From contig NZ_CATMFB010000014.1 in the NCBI RefSeq assembly GCF_950066645.1, positions 53,717-117,716 on the forward strand: 64,000 bases of DNA. Reading direction: 5' to 3'. A program made the position numbers and the translations under genes. Of the stretch, positions 61,413 to 64,000 are shown in pieces. The stretch is from an uncultured Thalassolituus sp. Lineage in GTDB: Bacteria > Pseudomonadota > Gammaproteobacteria > Pseudomonadales > Oceanobacteraceae. Within the stretch, counting starts at the first letter, position 1. Each line of letters starts with the position of its first letter. The notes below the pieces were generated by a model. The model saw nothing but the letters and a program-made list of their open reading frames with translations, did no database searches and had not been told where the DNA came from.

Positions 61413-62075
61413 TTAGCGGATAAAGGTGACGGATTGATCCAGTTGCTCACGCTCTGTTCTGCACTGGTTCACTGGTGCGTCCGGTAGCGCATAGCCAAAG
61501 GACATACCGAAGAGGATCCCCAGCTCGTCGGGAATTTCCAGAATCTCTCTTACAGGGGCAGGAAACTGCCCAAGCGCGCCCTGCATGCAGGAATCAATAC
61601 CCTGCTCTTTGAGCAGCAGGCTGACCGTCTGAGCATAAATTCCCATATCAACGGCGCCCATGATGCCCAGATAACGTTCCATGGTGAAGAAGGCAACGTG
61701 GGGGGCATCGAAAAACGCCCAGTTTCTTAGCATTGCCATGTTGCGTTTCATCTTGTCCTGGCGGTCAATGCCCATCGAAGAGTAGAGGGCATTGGCAGAG
61801 CCGAACTGGCGCTCTCTGTGGGCGCCCTCGTAGGCGATTTTCCAGTCGAAATCAGGGGTTGGAGCCTGCTGCTTCATGACTTCATTAATCAGCGCCTTTT
61901 TCAATGCATCCTTGCGCTCGCCGGATACCACATAGCAATGCCAGGGTTGCACATTGCAGTTCGACGGCGACTGTTGTGCGGCCTGGAATATCTGGCTCAG
62001 TGTCGCTTCCGGGACCGGATCTGGCATGAATGCGCGTGCGGAATAGCGGGCCTGAAGAATTGCTTCGACTGTCAT
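61413..62075 (-). CDS. nitroreductase family FMN enzyme
   Basis: A 220-residue flavoenzyme of the nitroreductase fold: ILQARYSARAFMPDPVPEATLSQIFQAAQQSPSNCNVQPWHCYVVSG binds the FMN phosphate (RYSxR and SPSNxNxQPW), and DMGIYAQTVSLLLKEQGIDSCMQGALG is the second flavin-side helix. GILFGMSFGYALPDAPVN ends the domain. It reduces nitroaromatics or quinones with NAD(P)H in related proteins. Cytoplasmic. It is convergent with the sensor gene (3-base gap) and divergent from the large secreted-protein gene. Confidence 0.9.
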   Translation of the reverse strand: MTVEAILQARYSARAFMPDPVPEATLSQIFQAAQQSPSNCNVQPWHCYVVSGERKDALKKALINEVMKQQAPTPDFDWKIAYEGAHRERQFGSANALYSSMGIDRQDKMKRNMAMLRNWAFFDAPHVAFFTMERYLGIMGAVDMGIYAQTVSLLLKEQGIDSCMQGALGQFPAPVREILEIPDELGILFGMSFGYALPDAPVNQCRTEREQLDQSVTFIR

Positions 62076-62182
62076 ACGGAGCGTCCTTTTTTATTGTGAC
62101 TTGCAGGGCAGTGTGCCTGCTTTTGCTGGGATATACCCCAAAGACACTGTATCTGAATGTAACTAACCTGTATTTCCTATTG

Positions 62183-62211
62183 TTTACTTTTGTAAAGTGA
62201 ACGAACGTTCT
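62183..62211. promoter_or_regulatory. operator-like palindromes in the nitroreductase/TSP3-gene divergent region
   Basis: TTTAC-tttt-GTAAA (62183-62196), overlapping ACTTT-tgt-AAAGT, is followed at once by GAACGAACGTTC (62199-62210), which resembles TetR-family operators. The spacer 62076-62351 holds no supported gene. Confidence 0.45.
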
Positions 62212-62351
62212 TTATCATCCGCACAATTATTGGGGAAACCACCCGATCAGGTGATTGTCGCCATACGCCATGCAATATAAACTCGCGTCAATTTTTGTAA
62301 CGGATTGTGACAGGGCTCACAAAAATGAGCTTTGTCTGAATGGAGAAGCCT

Positions 62352-64000
62352 ATGAACATCCTTCGTCGCTTAATACTCATTGCCCTGGGGACAACGGCCG
62401 TTGCTCACGCGGCGCCGGGTGGAGTTCAGACTCCTGACCTCTGGGTAAAGTCGGACGATGCGGGTGACATCGCAAGCTCCTGGCATGATCGTTCAGGCAA
62501 TGGCCGTAACCTCGGTGCTCGCGGTAGCTGGGCACTCAGTGCTGCGGATGCCAGTCACAATTTCCATCCTTATACGACGGGTTACACCAGTAGCCGTTAT
62601 TTCCGCAACAACGATACAGATATAGTGCCATCGGGTATCAATGAGACTCCACTGGCTATTTTTACTGTGTCCCGCACGTCGTTTTACGACACAGGAGATG
62701 TCGGGCGAATCACTGGTCTGGACAGCACCTCAGATCTGGCTGGCGAACCGGGTTTTTCTCTGGCGGCGAATAACGGGAGTGGCGCCGGGCGGTTGCTGCT
62801 GCGCGGCGAGCGCACATTTGGCTTCGCCCTTAATGCCTATCACCCGGGTACCGTGCCCCTGAGCGAGAACGTACTGGGCTACGCGACGATCGGTGGCAAT
62901 GACAACCGTTCGTTTATCGTTGGCCTGAATGGCGCCGAACAGGGCTTCACCTCAAACTCATCTGCGATCACCCGGGGCGACAACCTCCTGGTGGGTTTTG
63001 GTTCTAAAGATGACGGTCAGCCATTTCAGGGCGACATCATGGAGGTGCTCTGGTACATCGGTGATCTGACGGCGACCGAGCGTCGCAAAATCAGCTCGTA
63101 CCTGTCTCTGAAGTACGGGATCAACTTTGCCGGCGATTACCTGGCGAGCAACGGAACCATCGTCTGGGAAGACAGCGAAGATACGGGCTTCAATAAGCAG
63201 GTGTTTGGTCTCGCCCGCGATGATACCAGTGGCTTAAGACAGAAGGTGTCCCGCTCGGTGAAAAGCAGTGACCTGACACTGGCGCTGCAGAATGACTTTA
63301 CCAGCTCGAACAAAAGCTCAGCCCGTACAGTCGGCTTTACTGGCAACCTGCAATTCTTTCTGACAGGCAGCAATGGCGGCAGTATGGCACTGCAGACTAC
63401 CGAGCTGTCCTCCCCGTATTCTCAGCGCGCTGGTAAAGAGTGGCGCGTACAGAAAACCGGATTTACTCAGTCTGTTTCGATGAAATTTGCGGTTCCTGCG
63501 GGCCTGCCTTCCAGCGCCGTCATGTATCTGGTTCGCAAAAGCACAAACTCTGATTTCACGTCTGGCGGTGAGTCACTGGGCGTGATTGATCGGACTACTG
63601 GAGTAATCAGCGGTGTTCAACTGAACGATGGTGACTACTTCACCATCATGATCACCCTCGACAGTGACGGCGACGGCGTCGTCGATGCGATTGATGCGTT
63701 TCCAAATGATCCGGAAGAAACTCTTGATAGTGACGGTGATGGAATCGGCAACAACGCTGACCCGGATGATGACAATGATGGTGTCAATGACGGCGAAGAT
63801 CTGTTCCCGCTTGATCCGTCCGAGTGGGCAGACACCGATGGTGATGGCACAGGTAATAATGCCGACACCGACGACGATAACGATGGTGTGTCTGATGAAG
63901 ACGAAGCCACCAACGGTACCGATCCGCTGAACGCTGATACCGATGGCGACGGCAAAAACGACGGCGCTGAAGGCACCACAGATACTGATGGTGACGGCAT
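62352..64000 (+). CDS. large secreted protein with thrombospondin type-3 calcium repeats (3' end outside window)
   Basis: An open frame of 549 codons running off the window. MNILRRLILIALGTTAVAHA is a signal peptide. Residues ~25-235 look like a concanavalin/LamG-type beta sandwich (LWVKSDDAGDIASSWHDRSGNGRNL...GDIMEVLWYIGDLTATERRKISSYLSLKYGI). The next ~150 residues, starting with TIVWEDSEDTGFNKQVFGLARDD, form a region I recognise from large surface proteins of marine bacteria. From about residue 437, tandem DSDGDGVVDAIDAFPNDPEE-type units (TSP type-3, each with several Asp ligands) bind calcium. The start has GGAG 6 bases upstream. Probably a cell-surface or released adhesin-like protein. Its total size is unknown. 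Confidence 0.88.
   Translation, partial: MNILRRLILIALGTTAVAHAAPGGVQTPDLWVKSDDAGDIASSWHDRSGNGRNLGARGSWALSAADASHNFHPYTTGYTSSRYFRNNDTDIVPSGINETPLAIFTVSRTSFYDTGDVGRITGLDSTSDLAGEPGFSLAANNGSGAGRLLLRGERTFGFALNAYHPGTVPLSENVLGYATIGGNDNRSFIVGLNGAEQGFTSNSSAITRGDNLLVGFGSKDDGQPFQGDIMEVLWYIGDLTATERRKISSYLSLKYGINFAGDYLASNGTIVWEDSEDTGFNKQVFGLARDDTSGLRQKVSRSVKSSDLTLALQNDFTSSNKSSARTVGFTGNLQFFLTGSNGGSMALQTTELSSPYSQRAGKEWRVQKTGFTQSVSMKFAVPAGLPSSAVMYLVRKSTNSDFTSGGESLGVIDRTTGVISGVQLNDGDYFTIMITLDSDGDGVVDAIDAFPNDPEETLDSDGDGIGNNADPDDDNDGVNDGEDLFPLDPSEWADTDGDGTGNNADTDDDNDGVSDEDEATNGTDPLNADTDGDGKNDGAEGTTDTDGDG

Noticed and set aside
62255..62437. 60-codon frame before the TSP3 protein
   Set aside because: Out of frame with, and overlapping, the signal peptide of the real gene at 62352.
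63635..64000. Ser/Pro-rich frame antisense to the TSP3 repeats
   Set aside because: Low-complexity reverse reading of Asp/Gly repeat codons; the plus-strand frame has signal peptide and domains.

Overview
The window looks like a chromosomal segment of a marine gammaproteobacterium of the Oceanospirillales/Pseudomonas-like branch. This rests on the gene order pyrD-rmf-rlmL, a 180-kDa-type NAD-glutamate dehydrogenase, orthologues of DbpA, TrmA, RlmF, NsrR, ExoI and HrpB, a two-domain FabG beside a FadI-type thiolase, and a DUF3015 protein. Genus cannot be fixed by eye. Most of the window is ordinary, dense chromosome with many ATGA/GTGA overlaps and clear hairpin terminators.

Layout. 0-9 kb: end of the NAD-GDH gene, an uncharacterised exported protein coupled to DUF2835, pyrD, rmf, rlmL, an FMN-binding split-barrel protein, and an ammonium transporter with a recognisable NtrC/sigma-54 control region. 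9-19.6 kb: an isolated pilX-pilY1 pair, an AraC-type regulator, a beta-lactamase-fold hydrolase, a TfoX C-terminal-domain protein, patatin plus CobB-type sirtuin, riboflavin synthase, a glutaredoxin and a TauE/SafE permease. 19.5-27.7 kb: a secreted metzincin-like protease with cadherin-like repeats and a GlyGly-CTERM-like tail, overlapped by a small His-rich membrane-anchored protein; then HrpB, NsrR and a probable outer-membrane barrel. 27.7-40.5 kb: divergent FabG/thiolase genes with strongly biased codons, rlmF, GFA and DUF1348 proteins, an MFS-tusA pair, a DUF349 protein, a lipoprotein-like hydrolase, sbcB and a Tag-family glycosylase.

40.5-44.2 kb is the accessory segment. It is AT-richer and gene-poor, with short lipoproteins and membrane proteins, a frameshifted HEAT-like gene, and an integron attC-like recombination site right at that gene's stop codon. 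No integrase is visible, so it is best read as a remnant cassette insertion.

44.2-64 kb returns to chromosome-like content: an SLC13 transporter, dbpA-trmA, tesB with a second thioesterase, M23 peptidase-xseA, DUF3015, a DUF4105/Lnb-type protein followed by a lipoprotein hydrolase, guaB-guaA with an intercistronic hairpin, an AT-rich 2OG-Fe(II) oxygenase gene, a periplasmic substrate-binding/Cache fusion, and a nitroreductase. A large secreted protein with thrombospondin type-3 calcium repeats begins at 62352 and runs off the end of the window.

Functional themes are nucleotide synthesis (pyrD, guaB, guaA), rRNA/tRNA modification and ribosome hibernation (rlmL, rlmF, trmA, dbpA, tusA, rmf), nitrogen acquisition (amt, GDH), fatty-acid metabolism (FabG, FadI, thioesterases) and a surface/secretion set (PilY1, metzincin, TSP3 protein). 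The best candidates for something undescribed are the His-rich protein/metalloprotease pair and the cassette-like island. I see no CRISPR array, transposase, prophage, tRNA or rRNA gene.
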